In this document: positions 36,249-46,739 of the stretch, in pieces
How the letters are laid out: every line of letters begins with the position of its first letter
Numbering within the stretch: position 1 is the first letter of the stretch
NCBI GenBank assembly: GCA_036346355.1
Contig: CM070569.1
Location: 59,792,561-59,856,560, forward strand
DNA from: Rhipidocladum racemiflorum
Lineage: Eukaryota > Streptophyta > Magnoliopsida > Poales > Poaceae
Length of the DNA stretch: 64,000 nucleotides
Direction: 5' to 3'
Notes under the pieces: model-generated
Databases searched by the model: none
Told to the model about the DNA's origin: nothing
The model's input: the letters and a program-made list of their open reading frames with translations, nothing else
Made by a program: the position numbers and the translations under genes

Positions 36249-36900
36249 ACGGTTGTAAGTTTCGTGTTTTGTTCCTCGCGCCGGCCGAATCATGTCTCAT
36301 CTTTGCCCGACTAGCCGAGGAACGACTGTTGTTCGAATTAAGTATTACGTTCCGTTGTTTTTAGCGATTACTTCATGCCTTTACAGTTCTGTGTTTTATG
36401 GCAAAGTGTTCGCGATCACTCTAGTCCGCTCGATCCTGTGGCGCCCGATGTAAAGGCGGGACCACTCTGTAAGTGCGGCGAACAGGATTGGGCAATTGGG
36501 CGGCTGGTTTGAACTCAGCTCCCGGCACGGTCATGACACTCCGGGTGTCCCCGTGGGGGCTGGCGATTTAAACACTGCTACCAAAAGCCTACATCCTGTC
36601 ACGCCTTACATCAGAACCGCCCCGCGGAGGCCACAAGGGTACGTGTCGTTTGCAGGACTGTAAAGCAACGAGAAAAGAATCGCCCGGACACAAGGGGTGT
36701 TTTACTCCCTTTTCTTTCCTTCTAAGCCTTAAGCCGAGCAGTAGCATTCAAGTTAATCTTTGGCGATCGATGGAGTGGAAGGCTAAGAAGACAAGTTAAA
36801 CATTGCTTTGAATAGGTCTAAAAATGTCATGTCTATTCCATGAAAGTGCTTTACAAAAGTTGTTGCGGGACGACAAGTTAAAAAGAGAAAGAAAGAAAGG
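36249..36900. other. Non-coding spacer of the Gypsy element after pol
   Basis: About 650 bp between the integrase stop and the antisense coding region. No frame or family match is visible. It is part of the long 3' region typical of Tat elements. Confidence 0.55.
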
Positions 36901-36927
36901 AGAAAGGGAAGAAGGGTCTAGGCTATC

Positions 36928-39480
36928 CTATCCTTCTTCCTCCTCGTCCGCCATCGCGGTACGCTCTGCAGGTCTTCCGCAAGGGTCCGGCGTCCGGCGC
37001 CCGATGCCACGTCTTCTGCTGCTGCTTCGGTAGCGAGGTTGACCATCTCCGGTGGCGGCGGCGTGGTCGGCGGCGCTGCACCCTCGCCTCCGCCTCACTT
37101 GATCTCCTTCAATCCACGGGCGGCGGCGGAGGATCAAAGTTGGCGTCCTTGGGCCAGCGACGCCAAAACGAACGTCGCGATAGCGGCCGCCATCTGCGCG
37201 TCCTTCTGAGTGGACCGGTCGGCGGCGGCGGGAAGCCGGCGGTGAAGTCCGCGATCCGATCGGCGAAGGCGTAGTCGCCGGCCACGCTCGATGGCGCTTT
37301 TGCACCAACCCGATGGAAGCGAGGTCGTCCTCCATCCGGCCGGCGTACCTCAAGATCCGCAGAGTGTACGCCTCTGACCGATGCGGTTCGTCCGCCGCGC
37401 TGAGCTCTTCCATGAGCTCGGCGGCGAGTGGCCCCGCTCCGCTTCCCCACCGGCTCCGCTCCTTCCTTTCCACTCGATCATGTAAATCAGCCACCTCTGC
37501 CGAGGCGCCGATCTCGATGGCGGCGTCGGCCAGTTGCCTGCTCGGCGAAAGCGGTGGGCGGTGTGGGAGTAGAGCTGTCCAAGCGGCGGCCAAGTGCATC
37601 TGCGTCCGCCGAAGGAACGGAGTCCGCGGGAGGATCCGGAGTGGGCTGTGGCCCAGCGCCTCTGAAGAAGCACTGGCCGAGCCGGCCAGATGCCGATCGC
37701 CGGCTTCTTCGTCTGGCGGATCAGTCTTTGCTCGTCAGCTACCTCAGCCCCGTCGCTACCGGTAGCGAGGCCGGGGTCTGCGGCGGGTGCCCTGGAACAA
37801 GCAAAAGCAAGCAAAGGTAAGGCTCCATTCGAAGGTTAAAAAGTTTTACCGTCCCCTTTTTTTTTGTGTGTTTTATGTTTCAAGGATTCTGGTACCTGGG
37901 CTGAGGCCTCGGAAACCGAGGCACTCCCGGAGCGAGAACCCGCCCCCCTCGAGGCACCGGCGGCCTCGGTGGCGGCGGAGGCAGGGACCGCTCCACCGGA
38001 AGCGCTGGCGGGTCAACCGCCGGTGGATCCACCACCGGCGGCCGGGTCGGCCGTGGTGGCGGCGGAGGATCTTCTTGGCCGGTGGGTCCGCCAGCAGCGG
38101 CCGTGGAATCGGCCGCCCGGCGGTGGCGGTGGCGACAATGGCGCCCGGTCGATCCGCCAACGGTAGCTCCGTGGTCGGCCGCCCGGCGGTGGCGGTAGTG
38201 ATGGAGGAAAGCGCGCCGGCGGGTCGGCCAGTGGCGGCCACAACGATTCTGCGGCGATGGTGGCGGAGGCGGAAGCGTCGCGGCCGTTGATGAAGAGCCT
38301 CGCACCGGTGAGGAAGTCCCAGCGGGCGGGCTGCCAGGAGATCCAGCCGCTGACGAAGATGGCCCTGATAGCCGTGGTCGGCTGGACGTTCCAGTGGGGA
38401 CAGTGTCGTCGGCAGGACGCTTGTTCCTCCCCTGGTCGCCCGCTGTAGGAGTGCCGCGGATTATCAGGGGCCCTTGATGGACGATGATGGGCGTCCCCAT
38501 GGCGTCCATCTTGGGCATCGCCTTGACGATCTCCGCCCGATCCCGAGGCTGCATGTCGCAGAGTGGAAGCGCAGCCTCGGGGAAGGGTGGAACGTTGCTC
38601 AAGCGGCCTGGGCCGCCCCATCCAGGAAGCGATCTGCGCGGCGTCCAGCTCTCCCACGGCTGACAAAAAAAAATGATGAAAGAATGATGATGATAAAGAA
38701 GGAAAGTATAAGAGCTTACCTCCCGGAATCGTCCGAGTCCCGTCATCCACGCCCAGATAGTGCCAGGCTGGACGGTGGCGGCGGCGCAAAGGACTAATCC
38801 TCCGACACAAAGTCCCGGAGAACCATGCCTCGGTCAGCCCATTTGTCGCAGCCGATCAACCCGAGCCAACATTGCAAGTAGCTCGGGCGTATCGGCGACC
38901 GAAGATCCTCGGCCAGTTTGCTGCCCACCGCTCGGTGAAGCCCCAGTGGCTTCAATGCCGCTTATCGTCTTCAACATACAACCATTCGTGGCGCCACATT
39001 TTCCACCGGATCGGGTCTCCATTGGAATGTAGCGCGCAACGGCCCCGTCTCTAAGTCGCAGATGGCAGCACCGGAGATGCCTGGAGCCACTGGCCGACGC
39101 GAGCGAAGAAGTAGCGGAAAAGGAGAAGATTGGGCATTACCCCTATGAACATCTCACGAAGTGGGCAAAGACGGAGAGGAGCACAATGGAGTTAGGGGAA
39201 GGTGGATGTTGTGAATGTCGTAGAAGTTGAGGACGGCGATGTAGAAGTCCGAGATGGCGGGACCAAGCCCGCCATCATCGCCAGACAAAGAAGATGACTT
39301 CCCGGCTGGCCATCGGGAGCGGCGAGTCCGGCCAAGACGGAGAGCGCCGCGCGATCACCTTGGAGCATTTAGCGGCGGCATTCTCTTCCACAGTTGAAGG
39401 AGGGAGGGCGGAGTCGGAGAGGCCATCGAGTCGGCTAAGGCGTAAAGGAAGCTAAGGCAGAAGGAGCAGAGGCGGTGCTT
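36928..39480 (-). pseudogene. Antisense coding region of the Tat-type Gypsy (transposase_28-like)
   Basis: Read on the - strand from about 39480, broken frames contain a domain seen in grass antisense ORFs: ISDFYIAVLNFYDIHNIHLP, then EMFIGVMPNLLLFRYFF (about 39190-39130), then WRHEWLYVEDD (about 39000-38965). This resembles the 'putative plant transposon protein' domain (PF04195, from memory). A Pro- and Arg-rich low-complexity part (38750-37880) and a C-terminal part (37810-36928) ending in an acidic EEEEG tail follow. A second Tat element in this window (55.4-57.9 kb) carries the homologous region. Function is unknown. Tat antisense frames have been proposed to regulate the element. Confidence 0.7.
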
Positions 39481-39773
39481 AAAACGGAACATGCCCCCGT
39501 CGCTGCTTATTTATAAGAATTCAAGGAGAGCCTGGCGGGAAAAAGTCGAAGAGACGCAGCGGTTCGGATGCGGGAAAACCAAAGCATTTTTCAAGGGAGT
39601 GGGCACGTCCCACGAAGCCACGAAGCGGCTGCAGATATCCACCTCGGGACCGGAAACAGAGGCCAGTTGTTAAAGACCACGCCGTGCGAGGGCATTTATG
39701 GGCCCCACCCGGGAGATTGAACCGTTCGACGGAGAAAAAGAAAGAATAAAGACACTCTGGGTGGGCCGGCTCT

Positions 39774-40790
39774 TGTCGGCGTATTAAGCGGGGTACCTGC
39801 ACGCACGCATTAAAGTACTCTCGCCCGGAGGCGGTGGCGTTCGAGCCACTCCTCGAGGCGGCAAGCCAAGGTGCTCGCCCGAGGCGAGTGGCGTTGAGCC
39901 ACTCCTCTGCGACCAGCGAGGGTGCTCGCCGAGGGCGAGTGGTGTTCGAGCCACTCCTCGGGCGACAGCGAAGGTGCTCGCCAGGGCGAGTGGTGTTCGA
40001 GCCACTCCTCGGCGACAGCGAAGGTGCTCGCCCAGGCGAGTGGCGTTGAGCCACTCCTCGGCGACCAGCCACGCAGCTCGCCAGAGGGCGAGTGGCGTTG
40101 AGCCACTCCTCGGGCGACGGCAAAGGTGCTCGCCAAGAGGGCAGTGGCGTTCGAGCCACTCCTCGGGCGTAGTTTCCAAGAATCAACCCCGTAATCTGTA
40201 CTCTGAGGCGAAGGGTCAAGGGTATTTAATGCGAGGACGTGCGCATTAATTGCGTGTCAGGTATGGCGGCGCGTCTTCCCTAAGCGCGCATTAATGATGG
40301 GTGGTGCCGAGTCGACATCCCCTCTCCGGCAGAGCGTGCGAGGGTGACAGACGGCGGGGCCCAAGGCGAAGTCTAAGTCGGCTAGGACAAACATTAAATG
40401 TGATGTAAGAGAGTATGACGGTGCATTAAATGCAATCAGAGTAACGTGTCGACGCTTGCTTTACGCAGCTTGTAAGCCCCATGCGCCTCGGCCGGCCAGT
40501 ATAAAAGGGAGCTAGGATGCATGGGAGGGGGGTTGTTGATTATTGGGTTGGCAGAACCTGAGAGGGTCTTCTTCCCCAGCCTTGTAAGAACCTTGAACTC
40601 AGAGGAAACCACCAAGCAGGACTAGGGTTATTACTCCTTTGGAGGGCCCGAACCTGGGTAAACTCGACTGTCTTCTTGCTTGCTTCCAGCATCCCGTTCT
40701 TCCTGTCTTTGGAGCGGTTGCCACAAAAGCCCCCAGTCCGAATCTCTCAAGCACCCAGTCTTAGGGTGCCTGTTGGTTAGTAAGCCGACA
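39774..40790 (+). repeat. Gypsy 3' LTR with U3 tandem repeats
   Basis: This 1017-bp LTR pairs with 29579-30555. About seven degenerate 50-bp units lie at 39830-40170, and the TATA box is TATAAAA at 40500-40506. It differs from the 5' LTR mainly by short indels and small replaced blocks. A purine-rich run (39731-39750) precedes it by about 23 bases and may be the polypurine tract. Confidence 0.93.
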
Positions 40791-40795
40791 GACGG

Positions 40796-41104
40796 TGCGA
40801 GCGGCAGGTAGCCTGCTTGTGCGAGGACAACGCCATCAGGGCGCGACGATGGTCGGAGGTGCGCATGGCGCGGAGGTCGGCGTGGCTGGGTTGATGCCGG
40901 ATTGATCGAGCTGCGCAAGCTCCATCTTTCCCCCTCTAATTTTCTCGTTTCTTTTCTTTTCTTTTCTTTTTAAATGATGTCATTGTCTTCCATCCATCCA
41001 TAGTGATGAACAGAGGCTATCACCTCCAGCGTTAGTCTACTTGTAAAGAATATATAACGACATACGCTGGATTCAGATTGATCTAGAGCTTCGTGCTGAT
41101 AACG
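40796..41104 (-). other. Copia 5' leader with probable primer-binding site
   Basis: On the - strand the LTR end TTTATAACA is followed by CGTTATCAGCACGAAG, the expected place of the primer-binding site. I cannot assign the tRNA. A pyrimidine-rich run and GC-rich text continue into 29578 once the Gypsy element is removed. Confidence 0.55.
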
Positions 41105-41342
41105 TGTTATAAAATGTAGTCGTTCACCGCATCAATCAACAGCATGCCAATGAGATTACACGAACAAGAACATGGAGCACGCAAAGTATAAGGGGGTAAA
41201 GTATTTTCTTTTTATTAGATCAATTTTTCTGTACAAGGCAATATCCAATATATAGAAGAAACACCATGGAGATGAATTTAGATTCGCCCACAAATAAATA
41301 GTCCTTCCAAATATGGACTAGAATTCTATTTGTTTCACAACA
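41105..41342 (-). repeat. Copia 5' LTR
   Basis: This 238-bp partner of 23776-24015 ends with the same TTTCACAACA. The ACTGT duplication follows at 41343-41347. Confidence 0.92.
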
Positions 41343-41349
41343 ACTGTTT

Positions 41350-42510
41350 GTTGATTTTTGAGTACTTTTGGTTAAGGTATATATACACACACACACACTA
41401 CATATATTAGAGATTAGAGATTGGAGAATTCCGACCTTTTCATCATGCCCACACGTCACACTTCATGATAAGGCTCAAAGGATTTTTGAAAATAAGTTTA
41501 GGTTCTTCTGTCATTTTTTGCAAAAAGAACCTCTTGTTTCAACAAATCCGCAACTCCTTTGTGAAAGGACCTCAAAATAAATACTAAATTATGATCAGAT
41601 CCTTTCACCGTCCTTTTGGAGATAAGAGCCTCTTGATTTCGGAAATTCGCTACTAAGACCGAACCGGGCCTTTTTGCAAAGGATCGTCGCGATTTCTAAA
41701 AATTCTGTCCAGATACGATCCTATCTCTTTTGAAAAAAAGGACCCAGACATGTTGCGTGTCTTAGTGTGTTTGTGCGACGCGTGGCCACGCATAAGTGCA
41801 TAACACGCCGCGCGTACACAGCTAGTTGTCAATACTTAAGAGAGCCTATGGTGTGCATTCCATGTGTGATTGGACGCACAAAGGTGCACTGAGAGGATGA
41901 TTAGGTCTAGTCATCATCACAACAGCAACAGGAAGTCGGGAGGATCGAATCCATTGAGGTGATTCTTCGCAGGTCAAGTCGTGATGATTCTGTAAGCACT
42001 TTAGTGTTACAAAGGATCGGATTTTGTAGTAGTGGACAGTGTTCAACATGACGCCATGGGCCATGATCTAAACTCTGAAAAAAGCTTGGAGGACATAAAG
42101 CCAGTAACAGGCATATTCCAATGAGACCTATACCAAAGCAACAAGATACTCTCACTAAATATATGTGCAGTAACTTCTCTTGTTGAGATCACGTGTGGCT
42201 GTTACTCGATGCAGCCTGCACTTGTTTGCATGTATCAGGGTCAGAGTAAGCTGCAGGGAGAGGTTCTTATCTGCAAAACGTACCGACAAAACCTGGTGAC
42301 TTTGGGCGGCAAGCTATCCTGAATTCTTGATTGGAACAAGTTGACGTCTGATCTCCAACCCATCTCTGCTTCTGTTTAAATTATTGCTCTTTGGTACGTG
42401 CCTTCAGAGTTTTATTAGGCAAATTTCTTGATGAAGACACAAACTACAGCTTATCATAACCTTTATCTCTTCACACTCAACGTTGTAGATTTATCATGAG
42501 TTTAAAGGGG
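41350..42510. other. Intergenic DNA, nothing recognised
   Basis: AT-rich DNA with an (AC)n run at 41386-41397. Frames of up to 82 codons show no domain. No MITE ends were recognised. Confidence 0.5.
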
Positions 42511-42663
42511 TGTTATACTTTATATAATAGATTGCTAGTTGTCTTGTATAGAGATTATTAGCTTTGTATAGATATTGCCTTATATAAGTTTTTCTTTTGT
42601 ACTTTTATATACACGTATACTGGTTTATTGGTCTCATATTAAATACAAGTGATATTCATAACA
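42511..42663 (+). repeat. Candidate small Copia-like LTR, 153 bp
   Basis: The segment starts TGTTATACTT and ends TTCATAACA, an inverted TGTTAT/ATAACA pair. It is preceded by a purine tract (AAAGGGG, 42504-42510), as at the 3' end of a Copia element. No upstream Copia coding sequence or partner LTR was found, so it may be a stranded 3' end. Confidence 0.4.
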
Positions 42664-44640
42664 CATGCCACGAGCTTGTAGAGGCCACGAGGCTGGCATA
42701 GCCTGCTGTTGCGCGTGCGTGACGAGTGAAAGGGAACAAACGAACAAACAATGGAGGGATCAAAGAAAAGAAGAAAGCATTGGCTCACTGCTGCTCCATG
42801 ACGGATGCGCAGCATGGTTCATCCTGATCCTGATCGCCTTTTTTGCTGGGCGATGGGTCGACTGATCGGCGAATTTTATTCCGGTGCAGGCTGTATCCGC
42901 CTAGCTAATAATCGCCTTCATCGGCAGCAGCATGCATCAGGTGACGTCCGTGCGAGCTGATCTATGTCTATGTGAACTTGCAAGCTAGAATTGTCGATGT
43001 CCAAAATCCCATAATCTCACAGGTTTCTTTCAGGGTCGTCCTAACCCCGGAAGTGAGATTGATACAGATTTTCTCGTCTCCGTACTCCAGTACTGTTGAT
43101 CAAAGACAGACTTACGTACTCGTACTCCGACGCTTGGCCTCGTTATCTACCAACTCTGTCTGATCCTAAGAGCAAGTGCAAGACAGGAAGTACAGATCGT
43201 GTTTTTCGTTAGCACAATGGCACCGTACGCACACACAAACGCGCAAAAGCGTCTCTCTCTCTCTCTCTCTCTACAAGTCGGACGCACAATACCTACACAT
43301 AACACATACGCACGCATACATATACGTATGTTAAAAGAGTTATGGGAGAATCTATGAACTCTGTAACGTGGAACACGTTGTCCTGAAACAACTAAATTGA
43401 CATAAAGCGTAGATGCTGACGCTTAATTTGACAGCCTGCTGAGTTGGGGTATGCAGCTTGGTCGATCGGCGCACGCATGAGGCGACCAGACACGGCCGTG
43501 GTCGCGCTGCACAGCTCGGGCAGCCGTGCGTGCTGCCTTCGTTCATGCCATGCACCGCGCGCCCCGGCGGCGCGGACGGCGTGGGGGACATGACAAGGCC
43601 AAGATCATGGCCAAGATGGATGGGGCGGCAGAAACTGTGGCCATGCCGGTTTGCCGAGACGCGTGCTAACTCATCCACCGCGCATGACGGAAAAAAAAAT
43701 CAAACTATTATAGTGATTTTTTAAAATCTGATTTGACCAGATTCTGAGCCCGACGAGGACGTCCTTGTCGAGGTCTTCTTCTAAGACTAACGGAAGGAAG
43801 AGGTGAGCTGAAGGAAATTAATCCATCGTGCTTTGAATAAACCATATATAACGAGAGTGACTCTTCTTAATTAGGTCATACCAATTTTTTGTAAGCGCTT
43901 CTTGTTTGGAGATTAATTTGTGCTCACCTTGTATATGTGCTGCTGCAGAGAGAATTGCATCAAGTCGATCTCTCGCACATATGCACAGTTTGCTGATCAT
44001 TAGTCTCACAAGGTATAAATATTTTAGTTCAATAGGTTCATCGTATATACATGCATAGAGTTGAAAGAAAGAACTCGATCTGCATATGTATATATATGTG
44101 TGTGTCATACAAAATAGATATTTTGAGTGTTCTTCGTTCCATCCATGCGTGTGCAACTTATGGTTAATTTATGATGTAAAAAGTAATTAACTAATTAAGT
44201 AAGGATCATCGGTTAAGATACTATTATGCGATTGAACTCTCAGTTTGGGCCTTATATTGCTATCTTACATGCTTCTTCGATGGTGTCCGACTGATCATCT
44301 AACTATCGATTTTACTAATAAACGTACATTGTGGAGGAGCTAGTTAACAACGGTTCGTTACTTGTTTTTACTGGAGTAATCACCATGTTAATTATCGCGT
44401 CCCATTGTTAGTATGACATAATTAATTAATGATGTTTCATCAAACCTATTAGAGCAAGTATTGATTTCAGGTATTTTGAACAAAATCCATAATTTTGGAC
44501 CGGATTTTAGTCATTTTATGAGGAATACATGTAAAATGCCAAAACAAATGGTACATAAAAAACAGTGTGGGTGGGAGTCGAAGCCATGATCCAATAATTT
44601 TAGGCTTTACTGAGAGAAGAAATACATATAGCATCGTAAT
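42664..44640. other. Intergenic DNA without a supported gene
   Basis: Contains a (CT)n microsatellite (43251-43272), a GC-rich patch at 43440-43680 with chance frames on both strands, and an AT-rich tail. No recognisable coding or terminal repeats. Confidence 0.5.
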
Positions 44641-45240
44641 ACTTTTGTCACAACAGTAGCATCGTCATAATTTTTGAAAATTTCTCAAGCTTGATTATCA
44701 TCTGAAAATTTTATACGAATAATAGTGATGCATTATGACCATCCATAAAAAATTTAAAAATTTTCTAACAATGTTTGAACCATTTTTCATTTGGTTGCCT
44801 TTAGTGGCACTGTCCGAATTTTTAAAAATTATTTAAGCTTGATCATCATCTAAAATTTTTATGGGAATAGTATAGATATGTTAGGACCATCACAAAATTT
44901 TCAAAAGTTTCTGCATAATTTGCACCATTTCTCATTCGGTTGAAATTTACCGGTTAGTTTTTTATCAGGATAGTACCACTGCCAGAATTTTTAAAAATTC
45001 ATCAGGCTTGATCATCATTTTTATGGGAACATTACTGATGTGTGAGGACCATAAAAAAAATTTAACGTCGTTTGAACTATTTTTTGTTCAGTTAAAATTT
45101 ACTGAGATTTCTGCAATTTCAGCCGAAATTTCAAAAATCTCGGTCCAAAAATTGTAGATTTAATTATTTTTTGAATTTCATTTAAATTTTATCTAAAATA
45201 ATAAAATTTTATTAAAATTTTAAATTTCGAGAGGTAACGA
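44640..45240. mobile_element. Degenerate hAT-like repeat with internal tandem units
   Basis: Three units at about 44690-44770, 44840-44920 and 45005-45065 share CTTGATCATCATCT, ATGGGAATA and GGACCAT words. The same words occur in the opposite orientation at 22740-23230. It ends with AATTTCGAGAGG text like the other family members. Borders and a target duplication were not found. Confidence 0.5.
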
Positions 45241-46270
45241 GGCGTGAACTGAAAACAAAATTCGAAACTTTCCCGTCCGCCTGGCTCGGCTCGTGCCGTC
45301 GCGCGCGTAACTGGCCACGTTCTGACGGTGTCACGGCTCACGCTCTCGGCGACTGCGAGGCCAAGCCGTCTTACGGTGCGGACGTGTGCCGCTCGAAACA
45401 GCCCGCCTCTTCGGCCAGGTCGATACATAGGGCATGGGCCAGTTCCAGTTAGCAACCGCTGTGCGCAAACGTGGGCCGTTCGTTTAAAGCCAGTCCTTGT
45501 CACAACTCCTTGGCCCAGCCCATGCAGTACAACATCAAATGTTCTTTTTTAAAAAGGGATTTTTTTTTTTTCTGATTTAAACCCGGGGCTTCTGCTGCAG
45601 ACAGGCAAGAAAGTACTGCAACGTTTGCAGCAAGGAAAAACAACAAAAAGAGAACAGACAAAAGTGAAACAGAACAAAGAAACTGAAACGTTTCACTCAC
45701 TGTCTAGCTAACTAGAACATCCATTTTCTGAAGAATTTGTTAAAACAATATCCATTTTCTGAAGAATTTGTTAAAACTCCTTTTTTCCCCAATCCAATCG
45801 CTGCCTGGGAGGAGTCCACCACAGGACTGCGACGATTGTGTTATCCAAGCCTTGAAACCAGCCAGACACCTTCGGGCAGGGGACCAAACATCCATTTTTC
45901 TGAAGAATTTGTTAAAACAATATCATTGTTCTTGCCTGACATAGTACTATAGTAGTGCTATCCCTGCAAAGAGCCAATAATCACACGATCTCTGCCCGAC
46001 TTTTTTTTTAAAAAAATTTTGAGTTCATGCATATATGTAATAGGTTATGGTTTGATTTGAGCGACTTACACGGAAGTTTCTTCAGTACAACCAATTCGTT
46101 TCTTTTCTCAGTCATCTGATCATCTCTAGGCTTCTTTTTTTACGAGCCCAGGAGGACGGAGAGATGTGAGCCCCTCCATGTGCATGTGGTCTTCGGCTCG
46201 GGAGCAGACCTTATCCCTCTCTTGTTTCTACTTTTTAGGTGGCCTAGCCATCTGGATTTAGGCAATTTTT
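45240..46270. other. Intergenic DNA with a short repeated motif
   Basis: A GC-rich stretch (45250-45530) carries chance frames. A unit reading ATCCATTTTCTGAAGAATTT plus GTTAAAAC occurs at about 45719, 45750 and 45889, two copies in tandem and one 140 bases away. No gene is supported. Confidence 0.55.
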
Positions 46271-46273
46271 TAA

Positions 46274-46733
46274 TACAGTACAATTTACACCTTATATTTT
46301 TGCAAAAAAAAATCAATCGTATTCGCAGCACAAAATTACGAGTACATGTAATAGCAGTACCAAATTACGAATACAGGTTAAATCCAGCACGAAATTGCGC
46401 ATACGCTGTATTTGTAAAACAGGGTAGCGAATTTACCTGTATTCACAATTTCAAAAAGCGATTATACCTTACTGCAAATAGTGATTAATAGTGACCTTGC
46501 ATGCATGGTGGAGAGGTGTATTCGCTATTTGAAATTGCGAATACATGTGAATTTGCTACCCTGTTTTGCAAATACAATATATTCGCAATTTCGTGTGGAT
46601 TTAACCTGTATTCGCAATTTGGTACTGCTATTACATGTACTCGTAATTTTGTGTTGCGAATACGATTGATTTTTTTGCAAATACGCAAAACTGTTATATC
46701 GAATTGCAAATATAAAATGTAAATTATACTGGA
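46274..46733. repeat. Foldback element: inverted repeat with arms of about 200 bp
   Basis: The left arm (46274-46470) is the reverse complement of the right arm (about 46515-46733) at roughly nine bases in ten. Shared blocks include AATCAATCGTATTCGCA, AATTACGAGTACATGTAATA and AAACAGGGTAGC. The right arm has about 30 extra bases near its outer end. The loop is about 45 bases. Outer ends read CAGTACAATTTA and its near-complement. No target duplication was found. Transcription would give a long hairpin RNA. Frames of up to 102 codons are chance. Confidence 0.85.
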
Positions 46734-46739
46734 TCCAAA

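Larger units (their letters stand above)
29579..40790 (+). mobile_element. Full-length Tat-type Gypsy LTR retrotransposon, 11.2 kb
   Basis: The LTRs are 29579-30555 and 39774-40790, starting TGTCAGCG/TGTCGGCG and ending GCCGGCA/GCCGACA. A perfect duplication GACGG (29574-29578 and 40791-40795) proves a single insertion. The + strand encodes gag, protease, reverse transcriptase, RNase H and integrase in the Gypsy order. A 3.5-kb region between pol and the 3' LTR carries minus-strand frames, the hallmark of the Tat lineage (Grande, RIRE2, Retand). Sequence after the 5' LTR (GTGGCGCGCCTGTAGGGG) is the probable primer-binding site. Most reading-frame breaks are small indels within otherwise well-conserved residues. 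It sits inside the leader of the Copia element. Confidence 0.93.
23776..41342 (-). mobile_element. Copia LTR retrotransposon carrying two nested Gypsy insertions
   Basis: Two LTRs of 240 and 238 bp (23776-24015 and 41105-41342) bound the element. Both start TGTTATAAAAT and end TTTCACAACA. A perfect 5-bp target duplication ACTGT flanks them (23771-23775 and 41343-41347). Coding remnants on the - strand run right to left as gag, integrase, reverse transcriptase and RNase H, which is the Copia order. The interior holds a solo Gypsy LTR (26982-28020) and a complete Gypsy (29579-40790). Subtracting these and their duplications leaves about 5.3 kb, a normal Copia size. Frames are broken by stops and substitutions throughout, so it is an old, inactive copy. 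A second member of the family ends at 61810. Confidence 0.92.

Noticed and set aside
37313..37820. Plus-strand frames of 130-150 codons in the Gypsy 3' region
   Set aside because: They are complements of the antisense coding region and have no domain.
42665..42865. 66-codon frame with a hydrophobic end
   Set aside because: Short, no homology recognised, no promoter or conserved context. The hydrophobic part is brief.
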